From: Ophiocordyceps camponoti-saundersi (nom. inval.)
Lineage: Eukaryota; Ascomycota; Sordariomycetes; Hypocreales; Ophiocordycipitaceae
DNA length: 30,516 nucleotides
Direction of reading: 5' to 3'
NCBI GenBank assembly: GCA_003339415.1
Contig: PDHQ01000370.1
Coordinates: forward strand, 1-30,516
This document shows positions 1-10,574 of the stretch, piece after piece. A program made the translations under genes and the position numbers. The notes beneath the pieces were generated by a model. The model was given only the letters and a program-made list of their open reading frames with translations. It searched no databases and was not told the DNA's origin. Position 1 is the stretch's first letter, and each line of letters begins with the position of its first letter.

Positions 1-119
1 TCTTTATTACTATTTAGCTATAAAAAAAGATATCTTATATCTTTTTTAAGAGGAATTTAATCTATAAGTAAGATTATTTTTTTTTATAATTTTTACTAAT
101 TATTCTTAGCTATAAAACT

Positions 120-593
120 ATAGAAAATAAAGAAATAGACTTAGGAAGTCCTAGATTATCTGCTTCGGAAAACTTTAACTTTAGTTTAAAGTTTAAAAAA
201 GTAGAAACTAACGAAGAATTAACATAATACCTTTCAGAAGCTTATTTACCTTCTAAGGTATAGTTATAATATTTTTTTATAATTTTTTCTCTCTATTTAT
301 TATTTATTTACTAATTATTTTATAAAGTAACCCGCTTTTATATTAGAAAAATAACGCTTTTCGCTTCCCTACTTTAATAATTTTAGCTAGAAAATTTTTA
401 GCTATTCCGGCTATATTAGCCTTAATTGAGGCTATATTTTCTATATCCGGTAATATAATTACGTTATCGAGGAATAACCTTAAACCGGAAACTATAAAGT
501 AGTTAATTCTATTTAAAAACTAGAATTTAATACTTAATAATTTCCAGGAAATTAAAGAAGAGGAAAATAAAGCTTTAGAAGAAGAAGATTAAA
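120..593 (+). pseudogene. hAT transposase C-terminus (hAT dimerisation domain), RIP-inactivated
   Basis: The protein would bind transposon ends and multimerise. One frame (about 180-257) reads TNEEL-T-stop-YLSEAYLPSK. A second (332-593) reads LY-stop-KNNAFRFPTL, then LARKFLAIPA, IEAIFSISGN and LSRNNLKPETIK, which is the conserved hAT dimerisation block (LA..FL.IPATSA..ER.FS.SG). The stops sit where Trp or Gln is expected. The frame ends with an acidic Glu-rich tail and TAA at 591-593, probably the true stop. The two frames are out of phase and separated by a T-rich stretch beginning GTATAGT at 258, so a RIP-damaged intron of roughly 70 bp is likely, although the 3' splice site does not fit exactly. 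The N-terminal BED finger and catalytic core lie outside the window. Confidence 0.85.
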
Positions 594-965
594 GCTTATA
601 AGTCTTCTATTATAGCTAGTTTTTTTTACTTATTCTTATATAAGTTTTTCTAGCTAATAATATAATTTTTTATTAATATTAACTCTTTATATATTAATAA
701 TTTTATAAAGCTAAAGATTTTTAATAAGTAAGTATATTTAACTTATATTTAAGCTTTTATAAAGCTATTTTATAACTTTATTATTTATTTTACTATTATT
801 TATTAAGTTATTACTATTATTATTACTAGATTTTATTTTTATTTTTAATATATTAAATTAAAGAATTTATTTCTCGCTTAATAATAATATAATTAAAAAA
901 AAACTTAATTTATATATAGTACTTTTATTGCGCTATTTATTAGTATTTTTTTTAGATTAAAGTAG

Positions 966-1153
966 CTTATATAAGCTGACTAAAAGCTTAGTCCTTTTAG
1001 TCTTTAGTTTTTAGTTAGTTAGTCCTTATATTTAAGGACTGACTAAAGTCCTTAGGCTAACTAACTAAAGACTAACTAAAAGGTACGTACTTTTAGTCTA
1101 GACTTTTTTTAGTTAGTCCTAACTAACTAAAGACTAACTAATTTTAAACCTTA
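966..1153. repeat. Subterminal repeat array and right terminal inverted repeat of the hAT element
   Basis: This is a dense array of short words GACTAAC, AGTTAGTC, TTTAGTC and GACTAAA in both orientations, giving several nested palindromes (for example around TAAGGACT/AGTCCTTA at 1020-1055). Such arrays serve as transposase binding sites in hAT elements. The array ends with ACTAACTAATTTTAAACC and the RIP-changed terminus at 1153. A sister array is at 29399-29600. Confidence 0.8.
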
Positions 1154-2040
1154 GATATTATATAAGTTAGGTCCGTTTTAAGTATAAAAAGCGCGTAAAA
1201 TATCCGCTTAAGCCTTAATTTATCGTACTTATTTTATAGCGCGCTAAATCGCTCGGGCTCTTATAGTAATATTAAGGGCCGGGGGTAAGTTATATAAAAT
1301 ATAAGGGTAAGCGCTAAAAATAAGAAATATTAAGATAAGGCTATCTAATCCGGCTATATTATTAATAGCCTTAATAGCTATTTAAAAAATAGTTACGTTA
1401 TTAGTCTTAGTATTAATTTCCTATTATAAGATATTATACGCCCGCCTAAAAAGGGCGTATATATATTTAACTTTACTAATTACTTAATATACTTTAATAG
1501 GCACTTTTTTATATATAATACTAAGTAGTTTCGCGTTTATACGAAACTTTAAAGAGGAAAAGTTAATTCTAGTATTATAGGAGATAATATTTAGTAGGCC
1601 TTAATATATATAAATCTAGCACTTATATAAGGCGTTCTAAGTATCTATTACTAATATACTTTATACGAAAGCGGCGGCTTAAAAAGATATAGCTTCGTTA
1701 ATAGCGTATAAGATTAGCTTACTATTAAAATAAAAAATATTAATAATAAGGGAATAGTTAAAATTATAATTATCTTTAATAAAAAACTTAAACTAATATA
1801 GTTTTACGTTATATAACTAATATTAGTAATAAAATTATTAAATTAACTTAAGTTAACTTTTATATATTCTATAAATCCCGCGCTTAAAGCGACGCGGATA
1901 CGGACTTCTTATTCTTATATTATAAGTAGATTCCGCTCTTTCTATTACCTCGTAATAATAGCCTCGAGCCGCGCCCGGAGCGACTCCGGGGGGGAGGGTA
2001 ATATTATATAAGTTAATTATAACCGCGAAAATTTTTTACC
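1154..2040. other. RIP-mutated stretch, no assignable gene
   Basis: I see no recognisable domain here. CpG-bearing words such as GCGCG, CGGG and a GC-rich patch at 1960-2000 (GCGCCCGGAGCGACTCC) survive, whereas CpA/TpG are nearly gone, so the stretch was probably GC-rich coding or untranslated DNA of a repeat. It lies immediately upstream of a LINE ORF1 frame and may be its 5' untranslated region or N-terminal coding part. No start codon can be fixed because ATG has usually become ATA. Confidence 0.5.
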
Positions 2041-2041
2041 C

Positions 2042-3690
2042 GGAATATAGCTTTACTCCGAATCGTAATAAACTTAAACTTAAGGGTTTACTATACTTTT
2101 TACCTTATTAGAAGCTAAGGCGAGTATTAGTAAGATTATTTCGGGGGACGCTTTAGTCTTTATATAAGTAATTATCGAATAAATAGCGGAGTCTAAGAAG
2201 ATCTAGGGAGGCGCCCCCCTTACTCTAACTCCGTTAATTAGTAATATTTCCTCGGCCGTTATAGCCGCGGTTTCCTCTCTTTTTTATAGCTCCGGGGGGA
2301 GCGGAACTCCTTTAATATAAGCTATAGTTACGGCTAAAGCGCCGGAGAAGATTATTAAAAAATAAGTTCCTAAGCGATATAAGCATTAGCTTATAATTTA
2401 CTTTAACTTTATTACTATTTTATTTTAAGTTTAAGGCTTTAAAATAACTATAATAAGTATTAACTATAAACTTCGTAAATAAAGCTAAGCTTTTATTATA
2501 AGGAAATTACTTAATAATAATATTATAATAATATTCCGAGATACTATTTATAAGCTTTAGTTTAATTTAAAGTAACTTTATACTATTTTTAGAGAAAAGG
2601 TACGCTTAACTAGTAAAGGTTATACTTTTATTATAAAGGAGGTATTAGCGTAAGCCTTATAATAAGGTAAAAAGGAGGCCTTTTAAAAAAAGATTAAGTT
2701 ATTAAATAAAGTTTTAGTAATATAATTATACGCGAAGAGATATTATTTAGGGACTTAGCGGAGTTTTTTTATAATTATTATCGATAGCGTAACGGACGTA
2801 AATTAGATTTATAATAAGGGTATAATAATATAAGCGGAGATTTTTAATATAAAACCTTATAAGCTAAAGATTTAACCCCGGTAATATTTTAAATATTACT
2901 AGCTTAGATATATTATTAAATATTATATAGCGAAGTTATAATATAGCCGGTATTCCGCCTCTTTATACGCGGAGAGTAAGTTAGCTTACCTTATAGCGTA
3001 CGGAAAAAGACCGTATTACTACCCTCTCTATTAAGGAATTTACTTTAAGTAAAGTTAACTTTACTTTAAAATAAGAGTAGCGTAGGATTAGGCGAAGGAT
3101 ACTTATATTTCCTAACCTCGGAGATTTATAAATCGGAACTCTATATATACCGCCCCTCCCCCCCCTCTAGCGCTAACTAGAGTCTAGTAATAGCTAAGGC
3201 GGAAACGCTAAAGGGCGAATATAGTAGCTTTGCCTTTAACCCCCTCTCCGAACTTATCCGTAGCTTTATTATAATAATTAGGCCGCTTTTCGGGATTAGC
3301 TATTACGGGGTCTATTATAAGCTAGTAAAACCTTTATATATTCCTTAATCGCGTTAATAAAGCTTTAATTAAATAAATTATTTAAGATATTATAATTAAG
3401 CGCGGAGATTTAGTTTATAGTAATAATAACGCTTAGGAAGATAAGTAGCTATATAGACTCCGTACCGGACCCGGACTATACGTACTCTTACTACCGCGGA
3501 CTCCGCTTTAGAAGATATATCGGCTTCCTAATTACTTATTATTACTAGACCTATCTAAGATATAGAGTGCCGGGTATAAACTTAGTCCGGCCTTAAATTA
3601 AGGTAACGCTTAAGGGAAAGGTTTTACTCTAAGTTTTTTAGTTTTTCCTACTTTTAGAATATATATAAGATAGTTCTAAGCTAAATTAGG
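2042..3690 (+). pseudogene. LINE (Tad-like) ORF1, zinc-knuckle nucleic-acid-binding protein, RIP-inactivated
   Basis: ORF1 proteins of fungal non-LTR retrotransposons bind the element RNA. A single frame (first bases at positions equal to 2 modulo 3) runs about 550 codons with stops only of the TAA/TAG kind expected from Gln/Trp. It has an Ala/Ser/Glu-rich N-terminal part (EAKASISKII, ISSAVIAAVSS), a middle of mixed charge, then two zinc knuckles. At 2885-2926 the spacing is exactly CX2CX4HX4C, and at 2942-2989 CX2CX4HX6C, but every Cys and His codon now reads Tyr. A Pro/Gln/Arg-rich tail (TAPPPPLALTR and onward) follows, as is usual for these proteins. The start is not determinable and the given 5' end is where the frame becomes convincing. 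The neighbouring LINE at 10 kb has the same knuckle layout. Confidence 0.75.
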
Positions 3691-3706
3691 TATACTAGCG
3701 TATAAA

Positions 3707-3730
3707 TATTATTATTATTATTATTATTAA
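3707..3730. repeat. ATT trinucleotide microsatellite
   Basis: There are about eight uninterrupted ATT/TAT units at the end of the ORF1 frame. Before RIP this may have been a CAT/GAT-type or Gln-type repeat, but its original form cannot be read. Confidence 0.8.
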
Positions 3731-3960
3731 ATTAACTTAAGGGCTATAAGGGTTATATTTAAAAAACTAGCCTTTTTTAGTAAGTTATAAAGCTATTATA
3801 TATAGGGGTAGCTAAAATATTAATAAAGCTATTATAACTTTTATTTTATATAATATAATATAAATTCTTACTTCGAAACGTTAAAAAATAAATATTCTTA
3901 TTTCCTAATAATAAGAACTATTATATTATTATATTATATAATAATATCTTATATATTATC

Positions 3961-6400
3961 GTAAAAAGTATAAAGGCGGTTAGTATCCTTAAGATAGAAA
4001 AGGAATAGGGTAGAAATATTAAGAATATAATAGAAAACTTTACTAAGGGGGTTTCGTATAATAATAGTTTTAATTAGCTTAGTAAGTTCTAAGAAGCTAA
4101 AACGGATTATATACTTAGTTAAGGTCTAGTTAATAGTCGTATAAGGGTATTCTTAGATATAAGCTTCTACTTATAGTTTACTTATAATTAAGATTTACGT
4201 AGCTCCTATATCTTAAAGCTTACCTTAGTACGTTATATAATATATATCGAAAAGAAAGAATTATTCCGCGGGAACCGCTAAGGCCTTTAGTTAGTAAATA
4301 TTATCGCTAGTAAGGTAGTATATATAAGCTACTATAATAAAAAATAAAACCGCGTTTTCGCCGCTAATAATTTTTTTTTTAATATTAGAGTTTTTATTAT
4401 ATAATTATAAAAACTAAGAATCTTATTTATTAAAGCTTTTATATAATAAGAGGAATACGCTAAATTCTTCCTCTATAAGGGGGTCTTAGCTAGTTTCTTT
4501 ATAATTAGTAAGGTATTACTTATATATATATTAGATATTATCTAACTTATAGTTTATAAATTAATATCTTTCCTTTTTATATATAAAATACCTTCGTATC
4601 GTATAAGGTTAAAACTAGCGTTACTATAAGGAAAAACGTTATATAGGGGGCGATTATTATTAGTAGGGAGTAAAAGAAGATTATCCGGGGTTCGTACGAT
4701 ACTTATTATAATTAAGGTAGCGTTATTCGATAAAGAACTAATTAGTAATTTTATCCGTAGCGATAGTAAGGGAGGAACGGAGGCGATTAATAAATATTTT
4801 ATACGATATATCTTAGAATATTATAGCTAATTCGAGTTTTAGAACGCCGTAATAAGCTTATATAATAGTAATAAGAAGTTATTTTTCTCCTTAATAATCG
4901 GGTTTAAAAGCTTATTAAATAAGTTAAAGTTTATTAAAAAAGGTATTAAGTAAATCTATTATAGTTTTATTAGGGTTTTCTTATCGTACGATATTAAAAA
5001 AAAGAGTAGTTTAATCTATTTAATATAACGAATAGTTTATATAAATATTAAAATATATATCTAAAAAAGTATAAATTTTATCTTATCGTTTATTTAATTT
5101 AAGAAAGTATAAATAATAATTCTAAGCTTTATCTAAAAAGATATCCGGAAAAATAGCGTAAAATTAATCTTCTATTATACTAATATAAGAGTAATAGCTA
5201 ATAAAAATCTTAGCCTTATTAATTAGTATATCGTACGGCCGCCCTATATAGTTCTAATCTTTCCGCTAACCCTTAAGGAAAGCGGTAACCTTATCTAAGG
5301 AGATTAGTTTATTTACTACTTTTCGTATTAGTAATAATATATAAACTTATATAATACTTATTAAGGCTTAATTTATTAGTTCTGGGAGGGTTTAAGTTAG
5401 GGTTACTAAAAGTAGCTATATATTTAAGTTATATAAAGTAGTTAACTCTTACGTATAAGTTATATAAAGTAGGGGTTCGGCTAAGATATTTCGTAGTAGC
5501 TATATTAAGATATATCTTAACTTAGGGGGCTATACTAAGTATAAAGCTTATATCGTATAATCTAGAAAAGTTAGTATAGAAAAGGGGGGGGTAATCTAAC
5601 TATATAGAAGGGGCTTTTTATAGGTAAGGGGGTAAAATATCTTCTAGTTTAGTCTTAAGGAGTTATATAAAGCGTTTAATTAATATACCGTTTCCGATAA
5701 GCGGGACGTATTATATAACTATAATTTAAGTTAGTTCTTTTAAGAATATACGGTAGATATATTTTAGCTAGTAATAGGTCTATCTTTAAAGTTCCGATTA
5801 AATTATATAAAGAAGGTTATTCTTATAGAGGTTAAAGTAAATAATATTATATATCTACTAAGTAATAAACGTTATTAATTTAACCTTATTAGGAGGTTAT
5901 ATAAGGTTAGGTTATATATTCTAATAAACTAGGTTTATATTTTAAGTTTAGATATAAAGGTTAACTTTGCTTCCTTCTATTATTTCGTTATATAAAGCTA
6001 AAGTCTTATTTATTACTATCGTTATAATTAATATATTTACTATTTCCTATTTAACTTCTAAGGTTATAAAAGCTATATTATTATTATTATATTTCCGGAA
6101 CGCTATTAAAGGTAGTATTATATAATTAGTAAAAAGTACCGGGCTAAATATAGCTTTTTAGTAAGGATTTTATTATTAGTAGGTATCGTATATTACCTTA
6201 ATCTTTTAGTTTTAATAGTAATACTAGGTAAAAATAGCTTTTTAATAAGAACTAATATCGAGAAGTAAGGTAAAAGTATAGGTATCGGTTAATAGCGGGC
6301 ATAAGGGCTCTTCGGTATTATATAATACCCGTCTCGTTACTTTAGCTAATTTATAATTAACTAATAATAACTAGTATAATTACTAATTAATATTAAGTAG
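3961..6400 (+). pseudogene. Long RIP-degraded frame, possibly ORF2 of the upstream LINE; function not established
   Basis: One plus-strand frame (positions equal to 1 modulo 3) reads for roughly 800 codons with nearly all stops being TAA/TAG that could be former Gln or Trp. Its first part (VSILKIEKE, then EAKTDYILSQGLVNS, FYLQFTYNQDL and LVRYIIYIEKK) has a faint likeness in order and spacing to the start of a Tad-type APE endonuclease (A.TD..L.QEPW, HPQF.TY, RVLTYVRK), and its place after ORF1 would suit ORF2. However, I could not find the GDFN endonuclease motif or a reverse transcriptase FADD/YADD-type motif in it. The minus strand is also fairly open here, which is common in RIP-mutated DNA, so strand and identity remain uncertain. 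Another inserted repeat is equally possible. Confidence 0.4.
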
Positions 6401-6670
6401 TCTTTATATATACGTATAGGTAAGAGAAAGTAAAGGTAACTTAAATTAAGTATAATTAAAGATAGATACCTTTCCTTTATCGTACGAAGAAGAGCGGCTA
6501 TATAGCTAGATAATACTCTACTTTTATACCCTCCTTTTTCTTATCTAAGCTACCTCCTACCTCCTAAGTTATACGAGGCACGACTTAGGTAGTAATATAT
6601 ATTCTATTAGAGGCTTCCCTATATCCGTGCTATCCTCTATATATATATCGTATAGTAGATATAAAGGGGT
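6400..6670 (+). pseudogene. Unrecognised RIP-degraded frame, tail of the preceding coding-looking block
   Basis: A plus-strand frame (2 modulo 3) reads KLSIIKDRYLSFIVRRAAI, then LDNTLLLYPPFSYL and PPKLYEA with few stops. It may be the continuation of the preceding frame after an indel. No domain is recognised. It ends just before the next frame. Confidence 0.3.
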
Positions 6671-6681
6671 ATATAAAGATA

Positions 6682-8230
6682 ATATCTAATAAAAATAATA
6701 AGGCGCTTACTAAAAATAAACTTATAGATAATTAAATTACCGATTAAATAATTCTATTATCTAATCTTTTATTTTTACTTAAGTTTAGGGACCTAGCTAT
6801 TTTAGAAAGTTTTAAGATAATAGCGGAAATCCTAAATAAGATAAGAACTAAAGTTAAGGCGATCACGGCCCCCTCCCCTTAATAGAGTTTAAGGAAGATA
6901 GTAAGTAAGCTACTAACTAAGTTAACTAAAATCTTACTAACGTAAAAAAAATCTTTAAAAAGAAAAGTATAGAAAAAAGATATAAGAACCCTAAAACTAA
7001 TATAGTTTATATATTATAAGTTAGCTAAAAATTCGAGAGTTTAGCTTAAGGAAAGCCTTATTACGGCTAATATTAGGAGGGAATTAGTTAATCCTAACCC
7101 CTTTAATTTTAAGATTAAAGGAGTAGTTCCTTATAAGAACTATATAGCTTAAAAAGATAATTATAGCCCTATATGCTAGGGGAAATATCTCGCTCTTAAT
7201 TTTACGGGATTAATTATAGCTTATATTAAGAGAGCGCTAATAAGAGACTAGCTTAAGATATTAAAAATAATTTTAATAATCTTAGGAACTAATATATTTA
7301 TTAGCTTATAACTTTTAGAATTTATATACTTAAGTATATAAGTAAAGATTAACTAAGCGGTTAATAACTATTTAATTATATAAGAATACGCTTAAAAGAA
7401 AAAGCCTTAAAATAATATATTATAAGTAAATAAGCGGTATAAACGTTAGAGTTATTATATTTAAGGGCTCGAACTTAAAAAAAAGTAGCTAAAATTTCTT
7501 ATTATTTCCTATTACTTATAGTCTTTTCCGCCTTTATTTTACCGCACTTATACGCGTTTTATTTAAGTTATAAAAAAGAGTTAGTTACTTATTATTATAG
7601 CTTACGCTTAGGGAGAAGTTTAGTAGCGGTAAAAAATATACTTCGAAGAAAAATAACGCTAAACTAAGATAGTAAGTTATTAGGAGCTTATATAAATTAT
7701 TATTAAATAGTCCTTTAAGTCCTTTTAGTTTTTAGATATTTTAACGTTTTAGAACTATTAAGGGTAATAATAACGGGATAAGGGGCTATCGCTAAGTATA
7801 TAGCATAGTTTAGTTTCCTCGTAAAAAGGAAGGAATTAAGTAAGAATTAGCCTTTAAGCTTATTTTTATAGCTTTTATAAAAGTTATATATTATAAATTA
7901 AGTTATAGAGAGGACTTATAGTAAAAACTCTACTAAATAAAATTATAATTTTATTTTAAACTTTATACTTTTATACCCTAAATTACTAATTTAAATACCT
8001 ATTTTAAAGTCTTTAACTATTAATTAAATAGTCCCCGAGTTCTTCTCCCTTATTACCCTTATCTTTATATAAGAAATTAACTTCCTATTATTTTCCTTAT
8101 AAAGAATTATATCTAGCGCCTCCCCCTATAGCTAGAGATCCCCCTTTATATTAGTTAAAAACTCTAGTTACCTAAGAAGTTACGCCCCTTAAGTATCTGC
8201 TACGCTCGCTTAAGGTGTCCTTCTTCCCTT
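6682..8230 (+). pseudogene. Unrecognised RIP-degraded Lys/Gln-rich frame
   Basis: The possible start is ATA (former ATG) at 6682 followed by SNKNNKALTKNKLID. The frame (1 modulo 3) continues about 500 codons with TAA/TAG only at plausible Gln/Trp positions. It contains LLFLLKFRDLAILESFKII, SLRKIVSKLLTKLTKILL, ITANIRRELVNPNPFNFK and VVPYKNYIA. It looks like a helical, basic, soluble protein, but I do not recognise a family or see catalytic motifs. It follows the previous frame closely and ends near a GC-richer segment at 8190-8225 that still keeps CTGC and GTGT words. It could belong to the same repeat as the upstream frames or be a separate element. Confidence 0.4.
8189..8217. repeat. Short inverted repeat in a RIP-poor island
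   Basis: The arms CCCTTAAG and CTTAAGGTG can pair around a loop of about 15 nt containing CTGCTACGCTCG. The island keeps CpA/TpG-class words (CTG, GGTG, TGTCC) that are otherwise missing in the area. It sits at the boundary between the coding-looking block and the AT-rich non-coding DNA to the right, so it may mark a repeat end. Its role is not known. Confidence 0.4.
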
Positions 8231-8938
8231 ACTAAAATATCTTTTTAAAACTTAAAACTCTTATTAAATTTATATAATTATAATTAATTAAAATATTTTT
8301 ATAAAAGTATATTTTTTTAAGTAATTAAAAGTAATACTATAAAAATAATTAAAATATTTTTTTTAAGGTTTTTATAATATAAAGATAATATAGTTTTTTT
8401 TTCTTATTTTTCCTTATTTATAAGCTTATTAATTAGCGAGATACTAAAACTATTACTTTTTATAAAAAGCTTTACTAAGATTTTATAATAAGAAAAGAAA
8501 CTCGGTTTCTTAAAAAGTAAACAAAGTATAGTTTATTTTATTTCTAGCTTATTAAAATAGCTATAATATTAAGCTTTTTATATAATATTCTTTCTATTAT
8601 AAAGTTTCTTATATAATTTATTTTAGATTTTTATCTTTTATATTTATAAGTGAATTTTAATATTAGCTTTCTAATAGTTTAGTATAAGGTAGGAGTTTTA
8701 AGTATTTTTAAAAAATATTAAATAAATTTTTAAAAAAATAAAAAAAATAACTTTTTACTAAAAAGGTTTTAGTTTATATAAGTTTAAAAGTTATTCTATA
8801 TAGCTTTTTTTTAGCTTTATATAGTATATTTAGTTTATATAAGGTAAAATTACTAATATTTTTATTCTTCTTTAATAAATTTTTTAAAAATAAAAATAAA
8901 AATATAGATTAATTATAAAAATTAGTATTATACTTTTA

Positions 8939-8970
8939 ATATATAAATATATAAATATATAAATATATAA
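8939..8970. repeat. Tandem AAATATAT repeat
   Basis: There are four consecutive 8-bp AAATATAT-type units. It is simple-sequence DNA within the AT-rich stretch. Confidence 0.8.
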
Positions 8971-9163
8971 TTTTATATCTATTTATTTATCTTTTTTTAT
9001 AATTTTATTATTTCTTTTTTTAAGATATAATTTTATTTTCTTTTAATATTAATAACTTTTTTCTTATTTAAGTTCTATAACCTTTATATATTATTTTTAA
9101 TTAGAAAAAAATTATATTTTTATTTTTAGAAAAAATTATAAAAAATTATATATAATTTTTTTA

Positions 9164-9305
9164 AAAAAATCACTTATAATATAATTTTTTTTACGTGATT
9201 TAAATTATAGTTAAAAAAAATCACTTATAAGTAATTTAAATCACAAAAAAAAATCACGAAAAATCACTTATATAATTACTTATAAGTGATTTTTTTCTAA
9301 CCCTG
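9164..9305. repeat. Clustered AATCACTTATAAGTGATT-type inverted repeats at a transposon end
   Basis: Copies of AAATCACTTATAA, TTATAAGTGATTT, ACGTGATTTAAAT and AAATCACGAAAAATCACTT occur in both orientations within about 140 bp. They keep many CpA and TpG dinucleotides (TCAC/GTGA) although the surroundings have lost theirs. The array abuts the terminus CTAACCCTG at 9305, and hAT transposases bind such subterminal motifs. Confidence 0.65.
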
Positions 9306-9539
9306 CTTAATATAGCGTTTATTAAGCTTTAATAACGCTAATAAGCTTTTAAGAACCTATTTAGCTTTCTTATTATTATTTTCTACGCTATTTAGAAATT
9401 AGTTAAGGTTACCTTTTATAAAGTAATAAGTAAAAAGTTAAACTTTACCCTTAGAGCTTTAACTTAGGCTAGTATAATTATAAACTCTGCCCTAAACTCC
9501 GCCCCCCTTATAGCGCCCCTTATACGGCCGGTTCCGGCA

Positions 9540-10300
9540 AGAATAAAAAAGGAGGCACTTATATTAATAAAAGATATTCTAATAGTTAATAAAATTCTAG
9601 CGCTTACTCCCTAAAAAGTTATCTAGAAAGTTAATAAAGCTATAAGCTATTTTATAATAATTACCGCGCGCTAATTTCCTAGCAGTAATCTTATTATTAC
9701 TTTTAACTTAAAATATAAATATTTTACTTTTAAAAATAAATAAATAGCTTAAGCTTTAAAAGTAAAAGCTAAGTATATATACTAAGCTTATATTATTATT
9801 ACTAAAAGTATTTAAACCTTAATAGCTAATTATAACTATAATACGCTTCTTAGTATTATTAGAAAAGTAAATAAAGTTAATATAATCTAAGCAAAAGCGT
9901 TTTAATTTTAGTATATTATTAGTAAAAAAGCTTTACGAACTTATCTTATTATAAGCTTTAATAGCGTAAAAAATATAAATAAGCTTTACTTAAATAAAGT
10001 AATTATAAATATAAAAATAATCTATTATAAACTTTATAAGAATTTTATACGCTTTAAGTAATATTATAAATATTTTTAATTTAAGTATATTGTTAAATAT
10101 TATTAAAAGCCCCCTTATTATAAATATTATATAGCTATTTTATATAATAGTAGAGAAGAAAACTACCTTATATAAAAGGGAGAAAAACCTTATTATTATA
10201 TTTTATATAAAGGTATATATTTTATATAATTAAAAGATTACTTAGAGTTTAAGAAATAATAAAGCTATATTAAGTTTAGCTTCCTTAATAAACCTCGTCT
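9540..10300 (+). pseudogene. LINE ORF1 with zinc knuckles, RIP-inactivated
   Basis: This is the RNA-binding ORF1 of the LINE. In the frame of position 10062 the first knuckle falls at 10062-10103 with CX2CX4HX4C spacing (all four ligands now Tyr). Then come KPP, the second knuckle at 10119-10166 with CX2CX4HX6C spacing around NSREEN, and a third partial knuckle about 10190-10245 before YLEFKK. The layout C..C....H....C-RKPP-C..C is the classic signature of Tad/CgT1-type ORF1 proteins. Stops within it are TAA/TAG from Gln/Trp. The N-terminal half (9540-9900) is too altered to delimit, and the 5' end given is approximate. Confidence 0.8.
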
Positions 10301-10574
10301 TTTCTAATTATTATAAGCTACTTAACTTTTAGCCCTTACTTAGTAGTAATTTTATAAAAATAGCGAAAACTTTATTATAGTTTTTTTAAAAAAGTAAATA
10401 TATTATAAATTTATTAAAGATATATTTTAGTAATCTTTTTATAATATATTACTTACTTAAGTTTTCTTAAAAAGCTCTTAACTTAGTAATACTTATAGAA
10501 GCTATAAGCTATATAATAAACTTTATAACTTATAACTAGCTTTATAATCCTAAGTAAAGTTTATATTAATAAAC

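Larger units (their letters stand above)
1..1153 (+). mobile_element. hAT DNA transposon, right-hand part (left end outside window)
   Basis: This is a cut-and-paste DNA transposon relic. It holds the C-terminal part of a hAT transposase (120-593), about 370 bp of AT-rich 3' non-coding DNA, a subterminal array of inverted and direct copies of GACTAACT/AGTTAGTC-type words (966-1140), and a terminal inverted repeat that reads TTTAAACCTTA and ends at 1153. That end equals the TTTAAACCCTG end of the MITE at 19675 once C-to-T and G-to-A changes are allowed. The following 8 bp (1154-1161, GATATTAT) should be one copy of the target duplication; its partner lies outside the window. The element is heavily RIP-mutated and inactive. 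The left extent is unknown. Confidence 0.8.
8240..9305. mobile_element. AT-rich non-coding DNA ending in a hAT-like terminus (probable non-autonomous element, left end not found)
   Basis: This is about 1 kb of very AT-rich sequence without a supportable coding frame. Its right end carries a terminal sequence TTTTTTTCTAACCCTG ending at 9305, like the CAGGG-type ends of fungal hAT elements but not identical to the family at 1153, 19675 and 29399. Inside that end is a cluster of AATCAC/GTGATT repeats. I could not find a matching left end or a repeated copy of the 8 bp after 9305 (CTTAATAT), so the limits on the left are only a guess. Confidence 0.45.

Noticed and set aside
258..331. A definite intron in the hAT transposase
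   Set aside because: A GT start is present and frames differ across the gap, but no AG restores the phase exactly, so it is left as likely only.
966..1153. CRISPR-like array from the repeated GACTAAC words
   Set aside because: Spacing is irregular, the words occur in both orientations and they abut a transposon terminal repeat in eukaryotic DNA.
5941..6000. LDIK text as reverse transcriptase motif A of the first LINE
   Set aside because: It is followed by V-N-F-A instead of the G-A-F/Y-D expected, and no motif C follows at the right distance.
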